Shown piece by piece: positions 7,722 to 15,421 of a stretch of DNA of 22,538 nucleotides (position 1 is the first letter of the stretch; every line of letters begins with the position of its first letter). Origin of the DNA: Candidatus Bathyarchaeota archaeon (lineage in GTDB: Archaea; Thermoproteota; Bathyarchaeia; Bathyarchaeales; UBA233); assembly GCA_004376975.1 (NCBI GenBank), contig SOJA01000234.1, positions 1 through 22,538 of the forward strand, in the 5' to 3' direction. A program made the position numbers and the translations under genes. The notes under the pieces were generated by a model, which was not told the DNA's origin, searched no databases, and worked only from the letters and a program-made list of their open reading frames with translations.

Positions 7722-9047
7722 ATGGCTACAACTAGGAAAAAAACTAGAAGGCGTGTTAAAAAAGAAAAGGTAGACCTACTTATAGTGAATGCCAACGAGC
7801 TTGTAACGCTGCAGGGTCAGAACGTAAGACCGCGCACTGGTAAGGAGATGAAAAGTCTCGAAATAATACGTAAGGGCTGCTTGGCAGTTAAGGATGGCAG
7901 AATAGTTGCTGTTGGAAAAACATCTGAAATACGAAAGCGGTTTAGGGCTGAAAATGTGATAAGTACTAGTGAAAAAATTGTTATGCCTGGTTTCGTTGAC
8001 CCTCACACTCATCTTGTTTTCGCTGGCTCCAGAGAAGATGAGTTTCAGATGAGGGTTGAAGGGGCTTCTTACTTAAAGATTCTTGATGCTGGTGGCGGGA
8101 TCTTAAAGACTGTTAAGGAGACTCGTAGGACTAGCGTTGAGAGGCTTGTGGATTTCGGGTTTAAAACTCTGGATACTATGTTGGAACATGGTACGACGAC
8201 TATCGAGGCTAAAAGCGGTTATGGTTTGACAGTGAAGGATGAGCTGAAAATTTTGAAGGTTATTAAGCGTTTAAATCAGCTGCACGCTGTTGATATTGTT
8301 CCAACTTTTTTGGGCGCCCATGCTGTTCCGCCTGAATATCGGAACTGTGTTCAGGGATATGTTAACTTGGTTGTTAAGGAGATGATTCCGCAGGTGACTG
8401 CACAAAAACTTGCAGAGTTTTGTGATGTTTTCTGTGAAAGGGGCGTTTTTAGTTTGGAGCAGTCCAGACGTGTTTTGGTTGCAGGTAAGAATTATGGTTT
8501 AAAGCTCAAGGTTCATGCTGATGAGATAAGTACGTTGGGTGGTGCTGAACTGGCGGCTGACGTGGAAGCTATTTCCGCTGAACACCTACTTTTCTCTTCT
8601 GATAAAGGCATTAGAGCTATGGCAAACAAGGGAGTGATTGCCGTTCTACTTCCTGCTGCAGCCTTCGGTTTAATGAGTGTGCGACATGTGGATGCTAGAA
8701 AAGCAATTAGTTTTGGCGTTCCTGTGGCTTTAGGCACTGACTTCAACCCCAACTGTTGGATTGAGAATCAACAGTTGGTTATCGCCTTTGCCTGTCATTT
8801 TATGAAGTTGGCACCTGCTGAAGCTATAACAGCGACCACGATTAATGCTGCTCATGCCATAGGTAGAGCAGATGAAGTGGGCAGCCTAGAAGTTGGCAAA
8901 AAAGCTGATGTTATTATCCTAGACGTGCCAAATCACAAGTTTCTTGGTTACCGTTTTGGTGTGAACCTTGTAGACAAGGTTATCAAAGATGGAAGGTTGG
9001 TTTTTGACAGAGAGGAAAGACCGAATTTGAATCCGTTCTTGAGATAA
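7722..9047 (+). CDS. hutI: Imidazolonepropionase
   Basis: Amidohydrolase-superfamily enzyme that opens 4-imidazolone-5-propanoate to N-formimino-L-glutamate in histidine degradation. Metal and catalytic motifs are intact: HTH (95-97) in FVDPHTHLVF, the substrate-loop KSGYG (164-168), GAH (His200), VHADE (His265, Glu268), AEH (His288) and GTDFNPN (Asp340). At 441 residues it is somewhat longer than usual because of a lysine/arginine-rich stretch at residues 5-16 and an insertion-like segment before residue 50. The ATG is 2 bp after the preceding stop. The product feeds FtcD; its substrate comes from urocanase downstream. Confidence 0.93.
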   Translation: MATTRKKTRRRVKKEKVDLLIVNANELVTLQGQNVRPRTGKEMKSLEIIRKGCLAVKDGRIVAVGKTSEIRKRFRAENVISTSEKIVMPGFVDPHTHLVFAGSREDEFQMRVEGASYLKILDAGGGILKTVKETRRTSVERLVDFGFKTLDTMLEHGTTTIEAKSGYGLTVKDELKILKVIKRLNQLHAVDIVPTFLGAHAVPPEYRNCVQGYVNLVVKEMIPQVTAQKLAEFCDVFCERGVFSLEQSRRVLVAGKNYGLKLKVHADEISTLGGAELAADVEAISAEHLLFSSDKGIRAMANKGVIAVLLPAAAFGLMSVRHVDARKAISFGVPVALGTDFNPNCWIENQQLVIAFACHFMKLAPAEAITATTINAAHAIGRADEVGSLEVGKKADVIILDVPNHKFLGYRFGVNLVDKVIKDGRLVFDREERPNLNPFLR

Positions 9048-9372
9048 AACTGGGATTCTTTGTTCTCTCGTTATTTCCGCGAAATGCAGAGGTTGACCAT
9101 CTTTCTATGCTTTAGACTTCGTTTGGATTGCTGACACTAATGTTCACGTGAGGAATTCACTTCACTTTATAGTTGACCTATGTCTAATGGCACCTCTGAT
9201 CGTATTGCTTGGAAGCGGTTAAGTGTGGGCTAAGATTGCGATAGGATGATTACGAAGGCCATTGCGGATGCTGTTGCTCTTGTTCGGCTTATCGTAGATG
9301 TTTTGTCAAAATGAGGATGGGTGGCAAAGGATTATAACCTATTTAGCCAATTTTATTTTGTGGTGACTTGCT
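9048..9372. other. 325-bp intergenic region between hutI and hutU
   Basis: No gene of convincing length. On the plus strand the frame starting at ATG 9180 gives MSNGTSDRIAWKRLSVG, a stop, then from ATG 9246 MITKAIADAVALVRLIVDVL and a stop at 9312-9314. This could be a remnant or a very small ORF; I recognise no family. The last 30 bp carry the hutU leader with GGTGA at 9362-9366. No tRNA and no strong terminator was seen. Confidence 0.4.
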
Positions 9373-11034
9373 TTGCTCAAGATTAAGAAACCTGTCAAAT
9401 GTTTAATTGGTCACGAGCTTCATTGCAAAAACTGGCAGATTGAAGGTATTCTACGTATGCTTTTCAATGTTGTTGACCCTGAGGTGGCTAAAAACCCGGA
9501 AAAACTTATTGTCTACGGTGGGACTGGACGGGCTGCACGAAGTTGGAAGTGTTTCGAGCGTATTGCAGAGACTTTAACAGAGCTAGAATCCAATGAAACA
9601 ATGCTTATTCAAAGTGGTAAGCCTGTTGCTGTTTTCAAGACTCATGAGTGGGCGCCGCGGGCTCTATTGGTTAATAGTCTGCTTGTGCCGAAATGGGCTA
9701 CTTGGGACTATTTCTATGAGTTAGAGCAGAAAGGCTTGATAATGTTTGGGCAGATGACTGCTGGTTCATGGGCTTACATTGGCACGCAAGGCATATTGCA
9801 GGGCACTTATGAAACGCTTGCTGCCGTTGCGAAAAAACATTTTGATGGCACTCTACGGGGAAAGCTTGTTTTGAGTGCTGGTTTAGGCGAGATGGGTGGT
9901 GCTCAACCTTTAGCTGTCACCATGAATAATGGTGTAGCTTTGGTGGTTGACATTGACAAGCACATGATAGAACGCAGGCTCAAGCATGGCTATTTGGAAA
10001 TGTGGACTGATGATTTAGATGAGGCTGTGAAACTAGCTTTAGAGGCTAAGCGTGACGGCGAGCCTAGAAGCATTGGTTTGCTGGGTAATGCTGCTGAAGT
10101 GCATCCTGAACTTTTAAAGCGGAACTTGATTCCAGATGTTTTAACTGATCAAACTGCAGCGCATGATCCGTTGAACGGTTACTATCCCGCTGGTTTGTCT
10201 AAGGAAGAAGCAGATGAGCTTAGAAAGAATGATCCGAAAGAGTATATTCGTTGTGCAAGCAAGAGTATGCGTGTTCAAGTGGAAACTATGGTTGGTATGC
10301 TGAAGAAAGGTGCTATAACCTTTGAGTACGGCAACAACCTACGTCAGCAAGCTTACAACGCTGGATTCAAAGAAGCGTTTGCCTATCCAGGATTTATTCC
10401 AGCTTATATTAGATCCATGTTTTTTGAAGGCCGTGGGCCTTTTCGTTGGGCTTCACTAGTTGGGGATCCTGAGGATATTTACACTCTTGACGATGTCATC
10501 CTTGAGGAGTTTCCTAATAATCAAGAGTTATGCCGATGGATACGTAAAGCCAAGGATCAAGTGAAGTTTCAGGGTTTGCCAGCTCGGGTTTGTTGGCTTG
10601 GCTTCGGTGAGAGAGCACGTTTTGGTAAATTGATAAATGACATGGTTGCAGATGGTAGGCTTAGTGGGCCCGTTTGGATTGGACGTGACCATTTGGATGG
10701 TGGAAGTGTCGCTTCGCCTAACCGTGAGACTGAGAGTATGAAGGATGGTAGCGACGCAATTGCGGATTGGCCTATTCTTAATGCTCTGTTGAATGCTGTT
10801 GCGGGGGCTACTTGGGTTTCTGTTCATCATGGCGGAGGTGTGGGCATAGGCTACAGTATTCACGCTGGAATGTGTTTGGTGGCAGATGGTACAAAAACAG
10901 CGGAAAAACGCTTAGCAACAGTGTTAACGACGGATCCGGGAACAGCCATAGTAAGGCATGCAGATGCAGGATACGAGAAAGCACAGAGAATGGCAAAAAT
11001 AAAAGGGATCAAAATGCCGATGCTAGAACGGTAA
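9373..11034 (+). CDS. hutU: Urocanate hydratase (urocanase)
   Basis: Adds water to urocanate using tightly bound NAD+ as an electrophile, giving imidazolonepropionate. The 553 residues match the family length. Visible blocks: [11 protein letters not shown] (48-58), [16 protein letters not shown] (125-140), the NAD-binding [12 protein letters not shown] (170-181), [10 protein letters not shown] (263-272), [14 protein letters not shown] (405-418, holding a conserved cysteine) and [15 protein letters not shown] (485-499). The start is TTG at 9373, with GGTGA 6 nt upstream. It follows hutI after a 325-bp gap, so it may have its own promoter. All landmarks are intact, so it looks functional. Confidence 0.96.
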   Translation: MLKIKKPVKCLIGHELHCKNWQIEGILRMLFNVVDPEVAKNPEKLIVYGGTGRAARSWKCFERIAETLTELESNETMLIQSGKPVAVFKTHEWAPRALLVNSLLVPKWATWDYFYELEQKGLIMFGQMTAGSWAYIGTQGILQGTYETLAAVAKKHFDGTLRGKLVLSAGLGEMGGAQPLAVTMNNGVALVVDIDKHMIERRLKHGYLEMWTDDLDEAVKLALEAKRDGEPRSIGLLGNAAEVHPELLKRNLIPDVLTDQTAAHDPLNGYYPAGLSKEEADELRKNDPKEYIRCASKSMRVQVETMVGMLKKGAITFEYGNNLRQQAYNAGFKEAFAYPGFIPAYIRSMFFEGRGPFRWASLVGDPEDIYTLDDVILEEFPNNQELCRWIRKAKDQVKFQGLPARVCWLGFGERARFGKLINDMVADGRLSGPVWIGRDHLDGGSVASPNRETESMKDGSDAIADWPILNALLNAVAGATWVSVHHGGGVGIGYSIHAGMCLVADGTKTAEKRLATVLTTDPGTAIVRHADAGYEKAQRMAKIKGIKMPMLER

Positions 11035-11058
11035 GATAGGGCCTTTATAGACATGCAT

Positions 11059-11079
11059 GCCTCGGGATTTTTCCTAGGC
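11059..11079 (+). terminator. Weak hairpin downstream of urocanase
   Basis: GCCT and AGGC arms with an inner GGA/TCC pair and a T-rich loop, 25 bp after the urocanase stop. It could help end transcription, though archaeal termination relies mainly on T-tracts and the evidence is thin. Confidence 0.2.
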
Positions 11080-11149
11080 TATTCTTGGCATTTATGTTGG
11101 ATACGCAAAGTTTTCAAGGAATAGGTGCAATAATGAAGCATGTGATGTT

Positions 11150-11467
11150 ATGCCTTTATTCATGGTGAAGAAGGAAATGTTTGACTTGTATAGATTTGGA
11201 AAGAGAGATGTGGAGTTGAGAGCGGTTAAGCCTCAATGGAAAAACAGCAAGGTTGGAGACATAGGCACTATTCAATGTGGAAAGAACATTTACAGAAAGA
11301 AAATCACGAAGATTCATAAGGGAACACTAGCTAGAATATTTCTGGAAGTAGACTATAAACGAATATTTCCTGAAGCCTCTACAGTTTTTGAAGCCGTCAA
11401 GGCAGTGAAAGAGCTTTATCCAAAAGCAGAAGAATTCATGGCTTTCGAGCTTGAGGATATTGTTTAG
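11150..11467 (+). CDS. ASCH-domain protein
   Basis: A small 105-residue protein with the ASCH layout: an N-terminal strand followed by GKRDVELRAV (17-26), then KVGDIGTIQCG (34-44), a beta-rich middle (KKITKIHKGTLARIFLEVD) and a C-terminal helix with ELYPKAEEFMAFELEDI. ASCH domains are related to PUA domains and bind RNA or modified nucleotides; some are ribonucleases or N4-acetylcytidine amidohydrolases. No specific activity can be assigned. The ATG at 11150 follows a GTGAT site; a second ATG at 11162 is possible. It stands alone between urocanase and a long gap. Confidence 0.75.
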   Translation: MPLFMVKKEMFDLYRFGKRDVELRAVKPQWKNSKVGDIGTIQCGKNIYRKKITKIHKGTLARIFLEVDYKRIFPEASTVFEAVKAVKELYPKAEEFMAFELEDIV

Positions 11468-11951
11468 CTTGCACCGGAATTTAGAAAATCATACCCAATT
11501 ATGTGATTTCCTTCGCACTTCTAACCCTGTTTTTCGGCTCAACTATCCATTTAATCATTCGTTAACTTCATAACTGATAAAATCACTATCAGAACCATTA
11601 CAAACCAGAACAAGCGATTAACAAATAACTCGAAGCATCGAAACCTGTGAGCCATGGACGTACATGCAACACGTCACACTATCAGAAAACCATAATGCCT
11701 TAACCCTCGAATCCCGATCTCACTCTGAGACTTCTCTTCAACCCAGTAGACATCCCTAAACAACGACCAATAATCCCGATCAAAGGAAAACTCCGTCGAT
11801 CTACCTCAATCATTAGTGACCATCCATTTTATCTCGAACTCTATAGACGACAATCTAGAATTTTCTACAACAAAAACCTGGATTCCCTGCAAGTCTCTAT
11901 ATAACGAGTTGTACTATTCAGTTTACACTGCAAGTCTAGGATTCACAGTGA
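11468..11951. other. 484-bp gap with possible decayed coding sequence
   Basis: No intact gene, tRNA or insertion-sequence end was found. The minus strand holds a protein-like open stretch with one internal stop (11674-11913, listed separately) and, further on, a short frame from an ATG near 11557 reading MIKWIVEPKNRVRSAKEIT. Short direct repeats are present: CTGCAAGTCT at 11887-11896 and 11928-11937, and CACTATCAGAA at 11584-11594 and 11677-11687. The region looks like a degraded gene rather than a regulatory region, but this rests on reading alone. Confidence 0.4.
11674..11913 (-). pseudogene. Candidate decayed ORF with one in-frame TGA
   Basis: In one minus-strand frame about 79 codons run from 11913 to a TGA at 11674-11676, interrupted only by TGA at 11806-11808. 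The reading is protein-like, with segments such as VENSRLSSIEFEIKWMV before the stop and SFDRDYWSLFRDVYWVEE after it. There is no ATG at its head; a TTG at 11892 is the only possible start. I do not recognise the family. It could be the remnant of a gene that lay after Sua5 on the same strand, or chance. Confidence 0.25.
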
Positions 11952-13016
11952 CTAGCCACTTGCTTTGATAATCTTGTATCTAGAAGCTTTGCGAAGTCTG
12001 TTCATAACAGCTAAACCAAGCCCATCCGTAGGTGTACCCTCAGCAATTATAACATCAACATCTTCCAAATCAAACTCTCTCAAAAGCCTAAATAAATTGC
12101 TCGCGATAACAGCTAAATCTCTTCTGCTCCCAAGAGACTTCACAACATCCGCTTTGTAATATTCTGCGTTTTCATCTGTGGCAAGAACACCAACCTTACC
12201 ACCTTTCTTCATATAGAATTTCGCCAACTCATTCACTTTACGAGCAACAGCCGAAGGCTCCCCCTCTACAACAATCACATCTGCGTCAGGAGCGTAATGT
12301 CTATGCTTCATCCCAGGAGAACGAGTTTTATCAACATCCATTTCTTTCTGTGCAACCGCAACTGGATGGAGCTCCACTCGTCCAAGAACACTTTTCAACG
12401 CCTCATACGGTGTTCCCCCTGGACGGAGGATTTGCGGGGGATCAACAGTCATGTCCAAAACCGTAGACTCCACTCCAATACGAGTCTGTCCAGCATCCAA
12501 AACAGCATCTATTCTACCATACAAGTCATATAAAACATGCTTCACTGTAGTTGGGCTAGGTCTACCAGCAAGATTTGCGCTAGGAGCAGCGACAGGGCAA
12601 CCGCTTTCTCTAATCAAAGCTAAAGCAACGCTATGTCTAGGTATCCTAACAGCAATAGTGTCCAAACCCGCCACAGTCACATCCGGCACAACCTTCGAAC
12701 GTTCAAAAATCAACGTTAGAGGACCAGGCCAAAAATTCTTGATAAGACTCTTAGCTTTAGGTGGAACCACCCTTGCTAATCTATAAGCATCTTTCATGTC
12801 TCCTACGTGAACTATTGGCGGATTATCAAAGGGACGATTTTTCGCCTCAAAAAGACTCTCAACCGCCTTTGGGTTCAAGGCGTCAGCACCCAAGCCATAA
12901 ACTGTTTCTGTTGGAAAAGCGACCAAACCGCCTTTTTTGATAAAGTTCGCTGATATACGAATCTTATCAATTTCCGGTTCTTTCGGATTGACCTTCAATA
13001 CTATAGTTTTCTTCAT
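11952..13016 (-). CDS. sua5: L-threonylcarbamoyladenylate synthase (Sua5 type)
   Basis: Makes threonylcarbamoyl-AMP from threonine, bicarbonate and ATP, the first step of tRNA t6A37 synthesis; KEOPS then transfers it to tRNA. The YrdC/TsaC domain covers about 15-210, with KGGLVAFPTETVYGLGADA (28-46), KNRPFDNPPIVHV (59-71), WPGPLTLIF (96-104), VAAPSANLAGRPSPT (142-156) and GVESTVLD (181-188). The linker PGMKHRHYAP (234-243) and the C-terminal Sua5 domain (about 245-350, ending in GLGLAVMNRLRKAS) make it the long Sua5 form. The 354 residues are normal. The start is ATG at 13016. Cgi121 of the same pathway is elsewhere in the window. Confidence 0.94.
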   Translation of the reverse strand: MKKTIVLKVNPKEPEIDKIRISANFIKKGGLVAFPTETVYGLGADALNPKAVESLFEAKNRPFDNPPIVHVGDMKDAYRLARVVPPKAKSLIKNFWPGPLTLIFERSKVVPDVTVAGLDTIAVRIPRHSVALALIRESGCPVAAPSANLAGRPSPTTVKHVLYDLYGRIDAVLDAGQTRIGVESTVLDMTVDPPQILRPGGTPYEALKSVLGRVELHPVAVAQKEMDVDKTRSPGMKHRHYAPDADVIVVEGEPSAVARKVNELAKFYMKKGGKVGVLATDENAEYYKADVVKSLGSRRDLAVIASNLFRLLREFDLEDVDVIIAEGTPTDGLGLAVMNRLRKASRYKIIKASG

Positions 13017-13090
13017 TGCTTACCTAGCTATTAACATCCACCTTAAACATTTATTTTTCTTCAAAACGCAATACAAAAGCAACAGCTTTG

Positions 13091-13579
13091 CTAGACAACG
13101 TAATAGTCAATGACTTTCTTCATGCTTTTTGGGGCAGCCTGTTTTATGGCAAGCTGTTTCAGTATCTTTATCATTTGAGGCTGAAAACGAGCTATGTCAG
13201 TTAACGAAATTAACCCAACTAAACGTTTCCCATCCACCACAGGCAACTTCTTGATTTTCATCTGAAACATCAATTTAACCGCTTCTTCTAAATCCGTACC
13301 GGGTTCAACAACAACCAAAGGGCTGGTCATGACTTTCTTCACGTTTGTTTTAGTCGTATCCCTCGCGTCCGCAACAACCCTTTTCAACACATCTCTCTCG
13401 GTTAATATACCCATGGCTTTGCCTTTCCTAACAGCAATTAGACATCCTATCTCAAACTTGTTCATCACTTCTGCTGCTTCTTTAATAGTCGAGTTTTCAT
13501 CTATGGTTATCACTTCCTTCACCATTACGTCCTCAACTTTCAGAGACAAAGAGGTCTCTTCCTTTTTCTTGTTAGCCAA
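13091..13579 (-). CDS. Two-CBS-domain protein
   Basis: A 162-residue protein made of a tandem CBS pair. CBS1 begins VEDVMVKEVITIDENSTIKEAAEVM and contains GILTERDVLKRVV; CBS2 begins VKKVMTSPLVVVEPGTDL and contains GLISLTDIARF. Such pairs bind adenosine nucleotides and sense energy state or regulate a partner; no effector domain is attached. I chose the TTG at 13579 rather than the TTG at 13591: a GGTGA site lies 5 nt before it, and the strong TATA box at 13610-13622 predicts a transcript starting near 13590, which would leave no room for the upstream start. Single gene with its own promoter. Confidence 0.85.
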   Translation of the reverse strand: MANKKKEETSLSLKVEDVMVKEVITIDENSTIKEAAEVMNKFEIGCLIAVRKGKAMGILTERDVLKRVVADARDTTKTNVKKVMTSPLVVVEPGTDLEEAVKLMFQMKIKKLPVVDGKRLVGLISLTDIARFQPQMIKILKQLAIKQAAPKSMKKVIDYYVV

Positions 13580-13609
13580 TAAAGTCACCAACCTTTCTAT
13601 TTTTCATGC

Positions 13610-13622
13610 TTATATATATAAT
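13610..13622 (-). promoter_or_regulatory. Strong TATA box of the CBS gene
   Basis: An uninterrupted alternating TATATATATA block, read on the minus strand and followed by AGC, lies 31-43 bp upstream of the chosen TTG start. It is the clearest archaeal promoter element in the window and predicts a leader of about 10 nt. Confidence 0.55.
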
Positions 13623-13645
13623 TGTGTGTGCGCAGAATTCGCTGC

Positions 13646-14110
13646 TCACAAACCTAAAATCTTGCAAACCAACTCTTCAGCACGTTTACTCTTAGGGATT
13701 TTTGCGAGTTCGAACTTCTCCTTAGGCTTTCTTGACGGTCGAGTATCATCAATACCTAATTTAGTTGTCAACCCAGTTTCCTGATCTGCAGAAGAATCCA
13801 ACGTTGAACCCCGCACGTTCTTTATGACAGTTAAGTCTTCGCTTGCTTGGAATCTAGTTGCAATGGCCCACTCTACATCAGAAATATTGCAAACGTTAAT
13901 ATCAGAATCCACAATCACCACATGCTTCAAGCTAGGATGAGACGCGAAAGCAGCCAGCAAAGCATTTTTACCGTCGCCTTCAAGCTGCTTTTCAATAGAG
14001 ACGACAGCATGAAGCCATCCACATACGCCTAGGGAAAGATTGACAGCATTGACTTTAGGCACAACCTTCGAAATAGACTCCCACATCAAAACTTCACGCG
14101 GCAACCCCAT
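13646..14110 (-). CDS. UbiD fragment 3 (C-terminal domain)
   Basis: Open frame after the second internal stop, with an internal methionine at 14110 (MGLPREV), a residue that in intact UbiD proteins lies inside the conserved [11 protein letters not shown] block. It carries the C-terminal domain: [32 protein letters not shown] and the [10 protein letters not shown] segment that closes the core fold. A stretch rich in lysine and glutamate follows. As a separate polypeptide it would lack the cofactor site. Confidence 0.65.
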   Translation of the reverse strand: MGLPREVLMWESISKVVPKVNAVNLSLGVCGWLHAVVSIEKQLEGDGKNALLAAFASHPSLKHVVIVDSDINVCNISDVEWAIATRFQASEDLTVIKNVRGSTLDSSADQETGLTTKLGIDDTRPSRKPKEKFELAKIPKSKRAEELVCKILGL

Positions 14111-14128
14111 CAGAAGTCTATGTTCAGA

Positions 14129-14668
14129 TCAAGCTGGCAAAATCATCTGATAAACATAATTGTCCCTGTGCATAACACCTACAACTTGCACAACAGGCTG
14201 CATCCTTTCAACATCATACGTTCCAGTTATATCCACAAAAGGGCCCTCAACAACCTCTCTGCTAACAGAGACTCTTCCTTCCAAAACCATTTCAGCCTCT
14301 GCTGGAGCATAAGCATCAACATGTTCGCATCTAGTTAAGCGAAGGCTATTATTCATCAAAGAATTTGCAACATCGAACTCGTTCACACCGAAAGGAACAG
14401 GGGATGAAGCCGCCAACATCACTGCTGGGTGAACGCCAATAGAAATTGATATGTTCAAGTCTTTGCCAACTTTCTTCGCCATCTGCCACAGTTTATGAAG
14501 ATACCGTGGAACCAAACGTATTGCCAGATGCCTCTTGTCCAAAACTTGAAGCCGGTGCACAGACACATTTTCAATGTCTGCGTCAAAACTTTTCGCGTGA
14601 ATGACGGCTGAAGTAATATATGGATCAGCATCATTCTCAAAATGTGTTAAAATAGGAATTTTAGACAA
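14129..14668 (-). CDS. UbiD fragment 2 (central, cofactor-binding part)
   Basis: Open frame between the two internal stops; the longest piece with a start codon begins at TTG 14668, but homologous sequence continues upstream to 14722, so the TTG is unlikely to be a genuine start. It contains the cofactor-region residues NVSVHRLQVLDKRHLAIRL (codons 140-158 of the full frame), GVHPAVMLAASSPVPFG and APAEAEMVLEG (codons 227-237), where the family keeps active-site glutamates. The key residues appear unmutated, which argues that inactivation, if real, is recent. Confidence 0.65.
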   Translation of the reverse strand: MSKIPILTHFENDADPYITSAVIHAKSFDADIENVSVHRLQVLDKRHLAIRLVPRYLHKLWQMAKKVGKDLNISISIGVHPAVMLAASSPVPFGVNEFDVANSLMNNSLRLTRCEHVDAYAPAEAEMVLEGRVSVSREVVEGPFVDITGTYDVERMQPVVQVVGVMHRDNYVYQMILPA

Positions 14669-14722
14669 ATCAGGCTTCCCAATGACCTCCTTTACCGAGT
14701 CGTCCTCAACAATTTCCGGTTT

Positions 14723-14986
14723 TTAAGGCGAACGCCAAGCTTCAACAAGCCTCTCGTAAAGCTCATTCTGTCTTGTATCAAGAGCATCACAAATCCTTTT
14801 TCGAGTTCCACAAACGTTGGCGACAACTTTCGTCTTGTAATTTTTTAGCTTTTCAAATAAGAAAACAAATCCTTTGTTGTCACATTTTTTCATTATAAAC
14901 GGAATCTCAAACTTTTTGGAAACTTCATCTTTCATATGTAACATTTCATTCTTATCTATTTGTTCGAGAAAACGTCTTCGGCTCAT
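14723..14986 (-). CDS. UbiD fragment 1 (N-terminal domain)
   Basis: The 87-codon open part before the first internal stop. It holds the UbiD N-terminal domain: a helix RRRFLEQID, a KKFEIPFIMKKCDN segment, FVFLFEKLKNY (the strand and turn usually read as 'vlFenvkGy'), and VVANVCGTRKRICDAL (the 'GnlfgtreRia' region). It has the only good start of the three pieces: an ATG overlapping the upstream stop by 4 bp. Alone it lacks the prenylated-FMN site and should be inactive. Confidence 0.7.
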   Translation of the reverse strand: MSRRRFLEQIDKNEMLHMKDEVSKKFEIPFIMKKCDNKGFVFLFEKLKNYKTKVVANVCGTRKRICDALDTRQNELYERLVEAWRSP

Positions 14987-15354
14987 GCCGTTGCTCCCTC
15001 TTTTTCAGCTTCAGGGTGTGCAACTTTTTCAAGTAACTTCTTGAGGATCGATCGAGCTTGCATCTCATCAATAGTTTCTAGATATACGGAAACCATTGCT
15101 ATCTTTTTCTTCTTTGAAGCCAAATACTCAGCGAATATACGGGCTGAAATGGTATTTCTACCTCCTAAGAGAACTGATGAGGAAGGTGGCTGAAGTAAAT
15201 CTTGAGGCTTTGGAACGGCTATCGCCAGTGTTCCAAGCTTGTCTTCATTTTCACTTAGAAGAACTAAACAGGAATTTTTTGTTTCCAAATACACTGCTAG
15301 GAAACGTGTGTTCTGTTCAATGATCTCGTCCTTGACAACTTCAGCGCGTTTCAT
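14983..15354 (-). CDS. Small protein resembling proteasome assembly chaperones Pac3/Pac4
   Basis: A 123-residue protein without a clear enzyme motif. Its pattern, a strand pair (RFLAVYLETKNSCLVLLSE, 17-35), TLAIAVPKP (42-50), SSSVLLGG (58-65), an amphipathic helix and then KKKKIAMVSVYL (81-92), resembles the order of elements in the Pac3/Pac4 family of 20S proteasome assembly chaperones (compare the 'LavAm ... sLlG ... lakktgkqvfvSynl' pattern of PSMG4). This is a similarity judged by eye, not a search. The start is ATG at 15354, with GAGG about 8 nt upstream. It is divergent from nth and translationally coupled to the UbiD reading frame by an ATGA overlap, which offers no clear functional link. 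Confidence 0.55.
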   Translation of the reverse strand: MKRAEVVKDEIIEQNTRFLAVYLETKNSCLVLLSENEDKLGTLAIAVPKPQDLLQPPSSSVLLGGRNTISARIFAEYLASKKKKIAMVSVYLETIDEMQARSILKKLLEKVAHPEAEKEGATA

Positions 15355-15421
15355 AACGAATCCTCACTTATTTATAGCTTCATTCACTCACTATTTATTG
15401 TTTTCAAGGATGTTGTACTTC

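Larger units (their letters stand above)
13646..14986 (-). pseudogene. UbiD-family decarboxylase with two in-frame stop codons
   Basis: From the ATG at 14986 to the TGA at 13646 one frame encodes 446 positions of a UbiD-family prenylated-FMN decarboxylase, interrupted by TAA at 14723-14725 (codon 88) and TGA at 14129-14131 (codon 286). No indel is needed: the frame continues through both stops, and the flanking sequence is family-like (EAWRSP-stop-KPEIVED; [21 protein letters not shown]). The length fits archaeal UbiD homologues, some of which act as anhydromevalonate-phosphate decarboxylase in the archaeal mevalonate pathway; that role here is inference. The ATG overlaps the upstream gene's stop (ATGA), so it was built as the second gene of an operon. 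Recent nonsense decay, sequencing error or readthrough are all possible. TAA and TGA both end other genes here, so general recoding is excluded. Confidence 0.85.

Noticed and set aside
10528..11054. Several opposite-strand open frames within the urocanase gene
   Set aside because: Urocanase is intact on the plus strand and the antisense frames show no family features.
11821..11845. GTTCGA-like T-loop sequence on the minus strand suggesting a tRNA
   Set aside because: No acceptor or anticodon stem could be built around it.
14129..14131. TGA in UbiD as a selenocysteine codon
   Set aside because: The position is not a catalytic cysteine site, TAA interrupts the same gene, and TGA ends many other genes here; no SECIS-like element was recognised.
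15239..15421. Upstream extension of the nth reading frame
   Set aside because: It overlaps the divergent small gene at 14983-15354, and endonuclease III homology begins only after the methionine at 15422.
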